Shown: piece by piece, positions 1 to 8,495 of the stretch
Layout: each line of letters starts with the position of its first letter
Numbering within the stretch: position 1 is the stretch's first letter
Assembly: GCF_027923385.1 (NCBI RefSeq)
Contig: NZ_BSEC01000001.1
Location: 694,501-758,500, forward strand
Direction: 5' to 3'
DNA: 64,000 nt
From: Methylocystis echinoides
Lineage (GTDB): Bacteria; Pseudomonadota; Alphaproteobacteria; Rhizobiales; Beijerinckiaceae
Notes under the pieces: model-generated
Seen by the model: only the letters and a program-made list of their open reading frames with translations
What the model was told of the DNA's origin: nothing
Databases searched by the model: none
Made by a program: the position numbers and the translations under genes

Positions 1-1020
1 GCCGTCGCTGTCCAGAACATAGACGAAGGCGCCGTTGGGGCCGCGCTGCACGGCCGGGCTCGGGACCACGGTGGCGTTTTTGATCGTGTCCAGCATCAGC
101 CGCACATTGACGAACTGGCCGGGCCACAGGCCGAGATCGAGATTGGCGAAGGTCGCCTTGAGTTTGACCGTGCCGGTCAGGGGATCGATCTGGTTATCGA
201 CGACGGAGAGGTCGCCCACTTCCAGATCGGTGGCGTTGTCGGGGGCGAGCGCCCGCACTTTCGCGACGCCCGCGGCCTGCGCCTTCTGCACCGCCGGCAG
301 TGCCTGCTGGGGCAAGGTGAAGACGACATAGATCGGCTTCAGCTGCGTGACGACGACGATGCCGCTCTGGTCGGAGGGGTGCAGGATGTTGCCGACGTCG
401 ACCAGCCGGATGCCGACGCGCCCGTCGATGGGCGAGCGGATGGTGGCGTAGTCCAGCGTCGTCTTGGCGTTGTCGATCGCCGCCTGATCGGCGCGCACCT
501 GCGCCTCGAGCTGCGAGACCTGCGCCTTCTGGGTGGTGTATTGCTGCGCCGAGAGGAACTTGCCGGCGACGAGCTTCTCGTAGCGGACGAGATCGACCCG
601 GGCGTTGGCGAGATTGGCCTCGTCCTGCGCCTTCTTGGCGACCGCCTGATCGTAGAGCGCCTTATACAGCGCGGGGTCGATCTCGGCGAGGACGTCGCCC
701 TTTTTCACATCCTGACCTTCGGTGAAGGCGAGATGCAGGAGTCGCCCGTCGACCTGCGTGCGGATCGTCACCGTATTGAGCGCCTGCACCGTGCCGACGG
801 CGTCGATGGTCACGGGCACATCCTGCACGCGCGACTGCGCCGTCGCCACGCTCACGGTCTCGTCGCGCCGGCGGCTTCCATCCGCGCCGGCCTGGGTCCC
901 TTCGGCCGCGGGCTTCTCCGCGCCGCCGAAGCGAAAGCCGCTCTGCCAGCCCCAACCGACGACGAGCGCCAGCGCCAGCGCGCCTATCGCCATCAGAATA
1001 CGCCGGTTGGCGCGGATCAT
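1..1020 (-). CDS. RND efflux periplasmic adaptor (HlyD/MdtA-like), 3' end outside window
   Basis: This is the membrane-fusion subunit that would link an inner-membrane RND pump to an outer-membrane channel. The visible 340 residues start with a basic stretch and one hydrophobic anchor (about residues 8-25). Then come a barrel-sandwich (lipoyl-like) segment containing TIRTQVDGRL, an alanine/glutamine-rich coiled-coil hairpin, and a second half-lipoyl segment with the family-typical YATIRSPIDGRVG. A beta-barrel region follows. The start ATG at 1020 overlaps the stop of the outer-membrane gene by four bases (ATGA), so the two are translationally coupled. The pump itself would lie to the left of the window. 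The substrate cannot be told. Confidence 0.88.
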   Translation of the reverse strand, partial: MIRANRRILMAIGALALALVVGWGWQSGFRFGGAEKPAAEGTQAGADGSRRRDETVSVATAQSRVQDVPVTIDAVGTVQALNTVTIRTQVDGRLLHLAFTEGQDVKKGDVLAEIDPALYKALYDQAVAKKAQDEANLANARVDLVRYEKLVAGKFLSAQQYTTQKAQVSQLEAQVRADQAAIDNAKTTLDYATIRSPIDGRVGIRLVDVGNILHPSDQSGIVVVTQLKPIYVVFTLPQQALPAVQKAQAAGVAKVRALAPDNATDLEVGDLSVVDNQIDPLTGTVKLKATFANLDLGLWPGQFVNVRLMLDTIKNATVVPSPAVQRGPNGAFVYVLDSDG

Positions 1021-2576
1021 GGAAAGATGCCCTTGTCGGCCTCATAGGCCGCGTTTGCCTGTGCGATTTCGGCGTCTCTGGTGGTGGGGGACCATCCGCC
1101 GCCGAGCGCCTGATATAGGCTCGTTGCAGCCTGAAAGTAAGTGAGACGCGTCACCGCGAGCTGATCCTGAGCCTGAAAAAGCGTCGTCTGGGTCGTGGAC
1201 AGGGTGATGATGTCGATGGTGCCCTCCTGAAGCCGCATCTCGGCGGCGGTCAGGGCGCGCTGCGCGGCCGAGGCCGCGGCGGTCTGCGCCTTCAGCGCGG
1301 CCTCGGTCTCCTTGAGCGCGATCAGCGCATTCTCGGCGTCCGACAGGGCGGTCAGGATCTGCTTGCGATAGAGCGCCGCAAGCTCGGTGAAACGCCCCTT
1401 CTGCAGCTCGTAATTGCCCTGGATGTTGAAGCCGTCGAAGATCGGCTGCATGAGATTGGACGCCGCCTGCCACGCCACCGCTTCCGGCCGCAGGAGATTG
1501 TGCAGCAGCGCGGTCTGCACGCCATACTGGCCCGTCAGCGTGATCGAGGGGAAGAAGGCGGCGCGCGCCTGCAGGACGGAGAATTCCTGCGAGGCGAGCC
1601 GCGCCTCCGCCTCGGCCACGTCGGGGCGGCGCAGCAGGACTTCCGAGGGCAGGCCGGGGGCGACCTTCGGGCGTGTCAGCCGGGTGAGCGAGCCGCCGGC
1701 GATGTCGACGCTTTCCGGCGTCTCGCCGATCAGCACGGCGAGCTGGTTCTTCGTCTGGCGGAGCGTCTGCTCCAGCGGCGGGATGGTGGCGCGCGCCTGC
1801 GCCAGCACGCTCTCCTGCTGGGCGGTGTCGAGCGCGCTCGCCACGCCGACCTCGAAACGCGCCTGAATGGCGCGATTGACCCGTTCGGCGATGGCGACGT
1901 TGTTATGCGCGATGCGCAGCCGGTCCTGCGCGGTGAGCACCTGAAAATAGGCGTTCATCACCGAGGCGACGGTAGAGATTTCCACCGTGTCGCGGTTGAA
2001 GCGGCTGGCGTTGGCGAGGAGCCGGGCCGCGTAGGAGGCGTCCTCGTTCTTGCCCCAGAAGTCAATCTCGTAGCTTGCGGTCAGGCCGAGCTGGAAGAAG
2101 CCGAATTCGCGCGCGCGGAAATTGTTCGTCGTGTTCTGCGCGGTGGAGGAAGCCGTGCCGGAGGTCGAGGCCGGGGTGATGGCCGAGCCGGCGGAGGCGA
2201 CATTGGTGGTGGTGCCGGGCACGCGCGTGGTGCGGGCGATGTCCTGCATGGCGATGTTGGGCCAGAGCGCGGCGCTGTTGACGCGCGCCTGCGCGTCGGC
2301 CTGGGTGATGCGGGCGGCGGCGGCGGCGATGTCGAGATTTTCGCCCACGGCGTTTTCGACGAGCTTCGCCAGCTCCTTCGAGCCGAATTTGACGGCGAAG
2401 TCGGGTCCGCGCGCAATCGGCGCGGCCGACGCCGGCTTCGCCTCGCGCAGCCGTTCGGGCGGCGGGAGCGCGAGGTCCGGCTTGTTCCATTCGAGGTCGC
2501 AGCCGGAGAGAAGCGTCGTCATCCCCACAAGCAGGGCGCGGCTGCGGCGTGAACGCAGAAAGGTTTCTTTCGCCAC
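1017..2576 (-). CDS. NodT/TolC-family outer-membrane efflux lipoprotein
   Basis: This is the outer-membrane channel component of a tripartite efflux system, about 519 aa. A basic, hydrophobic signal segment ends in the lipobox LLSGC, which predicts a lipid-anchored outer-membrane lipoprotein of the NodT type. Two tandem outer-membrane-efflux (OEP) repeats follow, rich in alanine, glutamine and long helices. The start is uncertain. I chose GTG at 2576 because it gives a conventional 20-25 residue lipoprotein signal. A TTG at 2615 is in frame. An ATG at 2522 would leave too short a signal. The gene lies upstream of, and is coupled to, the adaptor gene, so the operon order is channel, adaptor, then probably pump. 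Confidence 0.85.
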   Translation of the reverse strand: MAKETFLRSRRSRALLVGMTTLLSGCDLEWNKPDLALPPPERLREAKPASAAPIARGPDFAVKFGSKELAKLVENAVGENLDIAAAAARITQADAQARVNSAALWPNIAMQDIARTTRVPGTTTNVASAGSAITPASTSGTASSTAQNTTNNFRAREFGFFQLGLTASYEIDFWGKNEDASYAARLLANASRFNRDTVEISTVASVMNAYFQVLTAQDRLRIAHNNVAIAERVNRAIQARFEVGVASALDTAQQESVLAQARATIPPLEQTLRQTKNQLAVLIGETPESVDIAGGSLTRLTRPKVAPGLPSEVLLRRPDVAEAEARLASQEFSVLQARAAFFPSITLTGQYGVQTALLHNLLRPEAVAWQAASNLMQPIFDGFNIQGNYELQKGRFTELAALYRKQILTALSDAENALIALKETEAALKAQTAAASAAQRALTAAEMRLQEGTIDIITLSTTQTTLFQAQDQLAVTRLTYFQAATSLYQALGGGWSPTTRDAEIAQANAAYEADKGIFP

Positions 2577-2795
2577 GCCGGCCGTCAACAGAAGCTTACT
2601 CCATCTTGCCGCCAACGCGCCGCGCCGGGTGGCGGCCCGGCCAAAACCCGGTCAAACCCGTCGATCTCGCCTTGTCCTGCACGCAGGCGAAGGGGCGGTC
2701 GCGCGGTTCCATGCGGCTGAATCAATGTTCGCAAGCTCGCCCGGCGGATTGTGGGCGTCAAGTAACCCATCGTTAACTTTACTGCCCAAATCGGG

Positions 2796-3449
2796 TCAGT
2801 TGGCCTCTTCCTCCACGGGTTTCGGACGTGGACGGGCCGCCTTGGCCGTGGCGGGCTTCGCTTCCGACTTCGCCTCCGTCGATTTGCCCTCGGCGGACTT
2901 GCCCTCGGCGGCCTTCCCCTCGGCCGATTTCGCCTCGGCGGATTTTGCGGGTTTCGCCGGTTTGGCGGCGCCTTCGGCCTTCAGCTTTTCGGCGCCCTTT
3001 TCCGCGGATTTGGGCTCGTCTCCGGCCTTGTCCTCGGCCTTCGCCTCGGGCTTGGCTTCCGCCTTGGGCTTCGGCGGGCCGGACACGCGCGTCCAGGTCT
3101 CGCTCTGGCAGAGGAAGGCGACGAGACATCCGGTCATCGTCATCTGCGTGGGGGAATCATAGCTGATCTTGCCCGTGTAGGTCTTGCCGTCCTCGGGATT
3201 GAAGAGATCGCCCTTCCAGTTGTTGGGGCCGGTCTTGGCCGCGGAGCGCAGGATGATCGGCGGCGGGCTGCCGTCGACGCCCGGCAGCGTGCCCTTGGCG
3301 CAGAGCTTGCCGGAGCAGTCGTAGAATTCGAGCTTGTCGGTCGGGTGGCCGTCGCGCACCCAGACGCCATAGATCGCATCCGCCGCGAGGCTCGCGGATG
3401 GCGCGCAAAGGGCCATCGCGGCGAAAAAGCCCAGCATAGATCTCTTCAT
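2796..3449 (-). CDS. DUF2147-family secreted protein with long Lys/Ala/Glu tail
   Basis: The protein has 217 aa. A signal peptide (residues 1-22, ending SLAA) is followed by a DUF2147 domain (about 23-120). That domain begins with the family-typical AIYGVWVRDG and has cysteines in DCSGKLC and near CLVAFLC. The last 95 or so residues are a low-complexity tail of K, A, E, S and P, including imperfect repeats of AEGKS. DUF2147 proteins are periplasmic or outer-membrane-associated and have no firmly established function. The gene lies 70 bases downstream of hpnN on the same strand and may be cotranscribed with it. The start ATG at 3449 is the only one that gives a signal peptide. Confidence 0.8.
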   Translation of the reverse strand: MKRSMLGFFAAMALCAPSASLAADAIYGVWVRDGHPTDKLEFYDCSGKLCAKGTLPGVDGSPPPIILRSAAKTGPNNWKGDLFNPEDGKTYTGKISYDSPTQMTMTGCLVAFLCQSETWTRVSGPPKPKAEAKPEAKAEDKAGDEPKSAEKGAEKLKAEGAAKPAKPAKSAEAKSAEGKAAEGKSAEGKSTEAKSEAKPATAKAARPRPKPVEEEAN

Positions 3450-3519
3450 GACGCCCGTTTCCCGATTTCTGGCGCGACAGCGCCTATTTCGAATAGCCAA
3501 ATGCGAACGCCCCATTTCG

Positions 3520-6114
3520 TCAAGTCGCGTCGGCCTCTTCCGGCGGATGGCGCGGCGGCCCGAGGAAGGCCGGAACGATGATGAAGGCCGCAAGCAGCGT
3601 GAAAAACAGTGAGATGGTCAAAAGCTGGCCCATGCTGGCCGTGCCCGGATGGCTCGACAGGAACAGACTGCCGAACGCCGTGCCGGTGGTGAGCGAACTG
3701 AAGAAGATCGCGCGGGTGAGGCTCGACGCGAGCATGTCCGCGACGCCCTTCCGCCACGCGATGACATAGTAGATGTGAAAGGCGACGCCGACGGCGAACA
3801 TAAGCGGCAGCGCGATGATATTGGCGAAATTCAAGGAGACTCCCAGAAGTTCCGCCGCCTGAAGGCTCATGACCCCGGCGAGCAGGAGCGGGCCCAGCGT
3901 GAGCGCCACATCCACTGCATTGCGCAGAGCTACGGCAAGAATAAGGAAAATCGCCACGAAGGCGAAAAGCCCCGCCTCCAGAAAGGCCTGGGTGACGGTC
4001 TTGCCGGCTTCCGAAATAATGATCGGCGGGCCGCTGGACTCGGGCGTGATCGCCAGCATGGCGTCGGCGAAGGCGCGCATGACGGCGCGGTCGTTGCTGT
4101 CGCCCTTGGGCGTCGTCTCCAGACGGACCTTGCCATCCGCGGAAATCCAGTCGGCGCGCAGTTCCTCGGGCAGCGTCTCCGGCGTCACGCGCTGGGCCTG
4201 AAGCGCCTCGCGCATCTGATTCATCAGCTTGTCGAAGCCGCCAAAGGCGGCGACGCGCGCCTTTTCGCGCACTTGCGGCGTGGCGGCGGCGAGGTCGTCG
4301 AGCGCCGAGGCGAAGCGCAGCACGGGCGGCGACAGGCGCTTGCCCATGCTGGCGCGCAGCGCCTTGGCCGCCGCCTTCAGCGCCTTGACCGTTTCCGCAT
4401 CCGTCGGGGCGGGCTTCGCCTTCGGGTCGAGCGCCCCATGCAATTCTGTCGACGCCCTCTGGATCAGCGCCAGCTTCTCGTCCTGATCGTCAGGGATGAG
4501 CGAAAACACCGAATCGACGTGATCCACTTCCGGCAATGCGAGGATCTTCGCCTTCAGCTCCTTCGCCGCCTCCAGCGAGGGCGCGAGCGTCTCGATCCTG
4601 TTGGGGGCCGTCTTGGGGTCCTTGGCGAGATCGAGGAAGGTTGAAACCGATTCGACCTTCTGGTCGCGCAAATTCATCGGATTCGAGTCGAAATGCAGCC
4701 GCATCAGCGCCGGCGTGCCGGCGAGCACGATGGCCGCCGTGCCGATCAGCACCGCCGGGCGGTGGTGGGCGATCCAGTGGTCCACCGCCGCGAGCGAATG
4801 GGTGGCGATCGGCACATGTTCGGCCGGCGGATGCAGAAGCTTGATGGCCGCCGGCAGGAAGGTCAGCGTCGCGAAATAGGCGATGATCATGCCGACGCCG
4901 GCGATCAGGCCCAGCTCGGCGACGCCGAGGAAGGGGGTCGGCAGGAAGCAGAAGAAGCCGGCGAGCAGCGAGACCGCGGCGAGGGTCAGCGAGAAGCCGA
5001 TGTTCTTCGTGGCGTGCAGCAAGGCGGGCTCGAGATCGCCATGGCCGTGGCGCTCCTCGCGATAGCGTGTCGCGAACTGAATGCCGAAATCGACGCCCAG
5101 ACCGATGAACAGCGCCGCGAAGGCGACGGAGATCAGATTGAAGCGCCCGATCAGCAGGATGCCGGCGCCCGAGGTGATGCCGAGGCCCGCGAGCAGCGTC
5201 ACCAGCACCGCGAGAATGAGCTTGGGCGAGCGCAGCGCGGCGAAGAGGATGAAGGCCACGACGACCAGCGTGCCCACCGTGTTGAACGCCATGTTCTCGG
5301 AGAGCGTGGCGAATTCCTCGTCCGCCAGCGGCACTTCGCCGGTCAGGCGGAAGGTGTAGCCGTTCTCCTTGGTGATGCCGAGTTCGGCGGCGGCCTTGCG
5401 CACGACTTCGATGGCCTGCGCGCCCGGCTGCAACTCGCTGAAATCGAGCACCGGATTGATCATCACGATGCGGCGCTTGTCCATCGGCGGGCCGGGCGGC
5501 GCCTCTTCCTTGCCGCCCGAGAGCAGCTTCTCCCAATTGACCTGGGTCGGATGGCCGGCGAGCGTGTCCTCGAAAGCCTGCGAGAACTGTTCGAGCCCGT
5601 TGAGATACATTTCGGTGGCGCGGGGGCTGCCGGCGGCGCGCTTCTGATTGGCGACGAGAACGGTGGAGAGGCCGCGCAGCGTCGGGTCTTCGGCGAGCGG
5701 CGTCAGCACGTCGCGCTGGCCGATCATCATGCCGATCGCATGCTCGACCTCGGGCTGGTCGAGATAGAGGAGGCCATTTTTCGTGAAGTAAGCCGGATCA
5801 TCCGGGCGCCAGACCCGCAGCATCAGCGGCTTGCCCTTCAGCTCGGCGGTGAGCCTTGCGGCGGCGTCATTGGCGGCCTCGCCATTCGGCGCGTCGATGA
5901 CGACGGCGATGGAGTTTTCGAGCTGCGGGAAGGCGCGATAGAGCGCGACCTGGTTCTTGCGCCAGCTCATCTCCGGGGAGAACAGGTTCTGCGTATCGGT
6001 GTCGATCGCAAAACGCTGGACGGTGAGGTAAACGCCGCCGCCGGTCAAAGCGAGTGTGAGAAGAACCACGGTCCAGGGCCAACGAAGACAGAAGGCCACC
6101 AGCTTTTCCAACAT
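3520..6114 (-). CDS. hpnN: hopanoid transporter HpnN (RND/MMPL superfamily)
   Basis: An 864-aa MMPL/RND-type membrane protein. One transmembrane helix (about 15-33) precedes a large periplasmic loop, a five-helix membrane block (about 310-460), a second periplasmic loop and a second block near the C-terminus. This is the usual RND duplication. Sequence features such as RFAIDTDTQNLFSPEMSWR are typical of the hopanoid-associated HpnN group. In Rhodopseudomonas, HpnN is required to move hopanoids to the outer membrane. The start at 6114 gives the conserved MLEKLVAFCLRWPW beginning; the in-frame extension upstream looks non-coding. No squalene-hopene cyclase gene is in the window. Assignment is from family resemblance and is strong. 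Confidence 0.9.
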   Translation of the reverse strand: MLEKLVAFCLRWPWTVVLLTLALTGGGVYLTVQRFAIDTDTQNLFSPEMSWRKNQVALYRAFPQLENSIAVVIDAPNGEAANDAAARLTAELKGKPLMLRVWRPDDPAYFTKNGLLYLDQPEVEHAIGMMIGQRDVLTPLAEDPTLRGLSTVLVANQKRAAGSPRATEMYLNGLEQFSQAFEDTLAGHPTQVNWEKLLSGGKEEAPPGPPMDKRRIVMINPVLDFSELQPGAQAIEVVRKAAAELGITKENGYTFRLTGEVPLADEEFATLSENMAFNTVGTLVVVAFILFAALRSPKLILAVLVTLLAGLGITSGAGILLIGRFNLISVAFAALFIGLGVDFGIQFATRYREERHGHGDLEPALLHATKNIGFSLTLAAVSLLAGFFCFLPTPFLGVAELGLIAGVGMIIAYFATLTFLPAAIKLLHPPAEHVPIATHSLAAVDHWIAHHRPAVLIGTAAIVLAGTPALMRLHFDSNPMNLRDQKVESVSTFLDLAKDPKTAPNRIETLAPSLEAAKELKAKILALPEVDHVDSVFSLIPDDQDEKLALIQRASTELHGALDPKAKPAPTDAETVKALKAAAKALRASMGKRLSPPVLRFASALDDLAAATPQVREKARVAAFGGFDKLMNQMREALQAQRVTPETLPEELRADWISADGKVRLETTPKGDSNDRAVMRAFADAMLAITPESSGPPIIISEAGKTVTQAFLEAGLFAFVAIFLILAVALRNAVDVALTLGPLLLAGVMSLQAAELLGVSLNFANIIALPLMFAVGVAFHIYYVIAWRKGVADMLASSLTRAIFFSSLTTGTAFGSLFLSSHPGTASMGQLLTISLFFTLLAAFIIVPAFLGPPRHPPEEADAT

Positions 6115-6242
6115 GTAATGAACCCCGGAACCTGCGTTGAGACGTTTCGCTGCCGAAAAACGCGTTCTTCTATACGCGCGCGGCGCCCGCGCACCAAGCC
6201 GCCAGACGCGGCGCGGCCGGCGAATTACAGAAATCGTAAACA

Positions 6243-7418
6243 CTACAGGTAGCTTAGCACCCACAAATCAGGACGCCGCCGCTTCACGCCGGCGAACCAG
6301 CGGCAGGGCCCATAGAGCGCGGCGACGACGACGACCCACGCCACATAGGCTCCCGCGAGGCCGAACCCGAATTCCGCCGGCGGACCTGATTTCACCAAAC
6401 TCCCAATGTCGACAAGGCTATAGCCCCGGACGGCGGCGAGCGCCAGCGCCGCCGCAATCCCCAGATACAGATGCAGCACGTAAAAGAGCAGCGGCGTGCG
6501 TCCGAAGGTCTCGAGCCCCCGCGCCGCCGCGCCGGTGAGCCGCGCCAGTGCGGGAAGGATGAGCGCCGCCCCGCCCAGCGTGACGAGAAGATAAAGGGCC
6601 GAGGGTGGATATTTGGTGACATTGAAAAAGGACATCGCGGTGAAAACAGCGTCGCGCTGCGTCGTCCAGTCATGGGGATCGCCGTAGAGGTGAGCGGCGC
6701 GCAGCGCAACGAAGGCCGCGAGGGCGCAAAGCCCGCCGCTGCGAAGCCAGACGTCGCGCCGTTCGGGGGCGGCCTGAAAAAGCGGCCCGAGGCCGAAGCC
6801 CAGCGCCACGACCCCGATCCAGGGGAGCGCCGGATAGATGACCGCGCCCGGAACGCCGAAGGGCAGCGCGCCGCCTTCGTGCAGCAGCCGCCATAGCGGG
6901 GCGACGGCGCCGAGACGCGCCGAGGCCACCCCATCGAAGAGGTTGTGGCCCAGAATGATAGCGGCGCCGATGGCCAGAACCAGTCGCGTCGGCAGGCGCG
7001 AGAGGAGCGACAGGGCCAGCAGACCGCAGCCGATGGCCCAGAGCGTGCCCAGAAGCACGCGGCCCGGCCCGCCCCAGACGGGGCTGATGACGACGGCGTC
7101 GAGGGCGATGAGCCAGAGGCCGCGCGTCGCCAGAAACAGGCTCAGCGTCGCCGGGCTGCGGCCGCGCGCGCCATAGAGATAAGCGCCGACGCCGGCGAGC
7201 AGCGCGAAGGTCGGCGCGCAGAAATGGGTGACGAAGCGCGTCAGGAAAAGAAACGGATAGGTGCGGTCCAGATCGGTCGGACTGAAGCGCAACGCGTCGG
7301 CGTCGAAGAAGTCGCGCATGTGGTCGAGCGCCATGAGGATCATGACGAGACCGCGCAAACGGTCGATTTCCGGCAGGCGGGGATCCTTTTGCGGCTCCCA
7401 GCCGGGGACCGGCGTCAT
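6243..7418 (-). CDS. DUF1624 / HGSNAT-like multi-pass acetyltransferase family protein
   Basis: A 391-aa polytopic membrane protein with roughly ten hydrophobic helices. The N-terminal motif IDRLRGLVMILMALDHMRDF is characteristic of DUF1624 and the heparan-alpha-glucosaminide N-acetyltransferase catalytic-like family, in which a histidine in the first helix is thought to act in acyl transfer. The substrate in bacteria is unknown. The start ATG at 7418 overlaps the ccdA stop in an ATGA junction, so this gene is translationally coupled to ccdA. A functional link to cytochrome maturation or cell-envelope modification is only inference. Confidence 0.8.
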   Translation of the reverse strand: MTPVPGWEPQKDPRLPEIDRLRGLVMILMALDHMRDFFDADALRFSPTDLDRTYPFLFLTRFVTHFCAPTFALLAGVGAYLYGARGRSPATLSLFLATRGLWLIALDAVVISPVWGGPGRVLLGTLWAIGCGLLALSLLSRLPTRLVLAIGAAIILGHNLFDGVASARLGAVAPLWRLLHEGGALPFGVPGAVIYPALPWIGVVALGFGLGPLFQAAPERRDVWLRSGGLCALAAFVALRAAHLYGDPHDWTTQRDAVFTAMSFFNVTKYPPSALYLLVTLGGAALILPALARLTGAAARGLETFGRTPLLFYVLHLYLGIAAALALAAVRGYSLVDIGSLVKSGPPAEFGFGLAGAYVAWVVVVAALYGPCRWFAGVKRRRPDLWVLSYL

Positions 7419-8146
7419 CCGAGCGTCGCCAGTCCGGGGAACATCTCCAGCAGCCAGAAGGACATTTCCTGCACGCCGCCGGTGAGGAAGGCGACGCCCG
7501 TGACGATCAGCAGCACGCCGACGATCATCTCCACCTTGCGGAAATGCTTGCGGAAACGCGCCACGAAGGCGAGAAACCGGCCGAGCGCGAGACCGGCGCC
7601 GATGAAGGGCAGGCCGAGCCCGAGCGAATAGGTGGCGAGCAGCGCCGCCCCGCGCGCGACCGTGTCCTGCGTTCCGGCGACGGCGAGGATCGCCGCGAGG
7701 ATGGGCCCGATGCAGGGCGTCCAGCCGAAGGCGAAGGCGAGCCCCATCACATAGGCGCCGAAGAGACCCATCGGCTTTGCGATCTCCGCCCGCTTCTCGC
7801 GATAGAGCAGTTCGACCCGGAGCAGGCCGACGAAGTGCAGGCCCATCAGGATGATGACGCCGCCGGCGAGCCAGGAGAGCATTTGCAGATTGGCGCGGAT
7901 CACCGATCCGAAGGCGCTCGCCGTCGCGCCCAGCGCCACGAAGACCGTGGTGAAGCCCAAAACGAACAGAATGGCCGAGAAGAGCACGTCGCGCCGCGCC
8001 TGCGAGCGGGTCTCGATTTCGAGATCCTCCATCGACACGCCGGCGAGATAGGTCAGATAGGGCGGCACCAGCGGGAGCACGCAGGGTGACAGAAAAGATA
8101 AGAGCCCTGCCGCCGCCGCCGCAGGAAAGGTCACATCCGCCGCCAT
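7415..8146 (-). CDS. ccdA: cytochrome c biogenesis protein CcdA
   Basis: A 243-aa inner-membrane thiol reductant carrier of the CcdA/DsbD transmembrane family. It moves electrons from cytoplasmic thioredoxin to periplasmic thiol proteins used in cytochrome c maturation. Six hydrophobic helices are visible, with the paired redox cysteines in LSPCVLPLVPPYL (first repeat) and GWTPCIGPILA (second repeat), as expected for the internal duplication. The start ATG at 8146 follows an AAGGGG ribosome-binding site. It is the first gene of a two-gene unit with the DUF1624 protein. The ccm operon it may serve lies about 10 kb away at 18285-22536. Confidence 0.93.
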   Translation of the reverse strand: MAADVTFPAAAAAGLLSFLSPCVLPLVPPYLTYLAGVSMEDLEIETRSQARRDVLFSAILFVLGFTTVFVALGATASAFGSVIRANLQMLSWLAGGVIILMGLHFVGLLRVELLYREKRAEIAKPMGLFGAYVMGLAFAFGWTPCIGPILAAILAVAGTQDTVARGAALLATYSLGLGLPFIGAGLALGRFLAFVARFRKHFRKVEMIVGVLLIVTGVAFLTGGVQEMSFWLLEMFPGLATLG

Positions 8147-8487
8147 GGTGATCCCCTTCAAGTTGTTCGGCGTTGTGCCACAGGCCGCGGCCGGGCGCAA
8201 AGGCGCCGCCGCGCGCAGACAGGCCGGACCACCGGCGCGCGGCGCGGGCAGGCCAGTATTCGCGAAGCTCAATCTTGGTAAAAGAACCGGGAATTGGTTC
8301 CCTATGTTCGCTCAAATCTGGTTCTTTGACGCGCCAGAAAGGAAGTTAATCTGCGTTCCGACAGGGAAAGATCGGGAGCTCGGGAATATGATCCAGCATA
8401 GCCGCGCATCAATGGTGAAAGCGACCATGTTTATTGCCGGAGGACTGGCGTTTTTTCTTGTCGTGATGCATCAGGCGTCGCAACTAT
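8147..8487. other. intergenic region upstream of ccdA
   Basis: This 341-bp stretch between ccdA (leftward) and the 3' end of the acyltransferase gene should hold the ccdA promoter. The right half has lower GC content than its surroundings and contains a short plus-strand reading frame, reported separately. I see no convincing hairpin or repeat in it. Confidence 0.5.
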
Positions 8488-8495
8488 TCAGGTAG
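8388..8495 (+). CDS. possible 35-aa single-span membrane peptide
   Basis: A short reading frame starting with ATG at 8388, preceded by GGGAG at a 9-base spacing. It encodes a basic N-terminus (MIQHSRASMVKATM) followed by one hydrophobic segment (FIAGGLAFFLVV) and a short tail. An in-frame ATG at 8304 would extend it to 63 aa. The layout fits a small membrane protein, but there is no homology I recognise. The last codons overlap the antisense end of the acyltransferase gene. It may be chance. Confidence 0.3.
   Translation: MIQHSRASMVKATMFIAGGLAFFLVVMHQASQLFR

Noticed and set aside
4693..6252. 519-codon plus-strand frame
   Set aside because: It is antisense to hpnN, whose membrane and family motifs are clear. 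The composition is that of a shadow frame.
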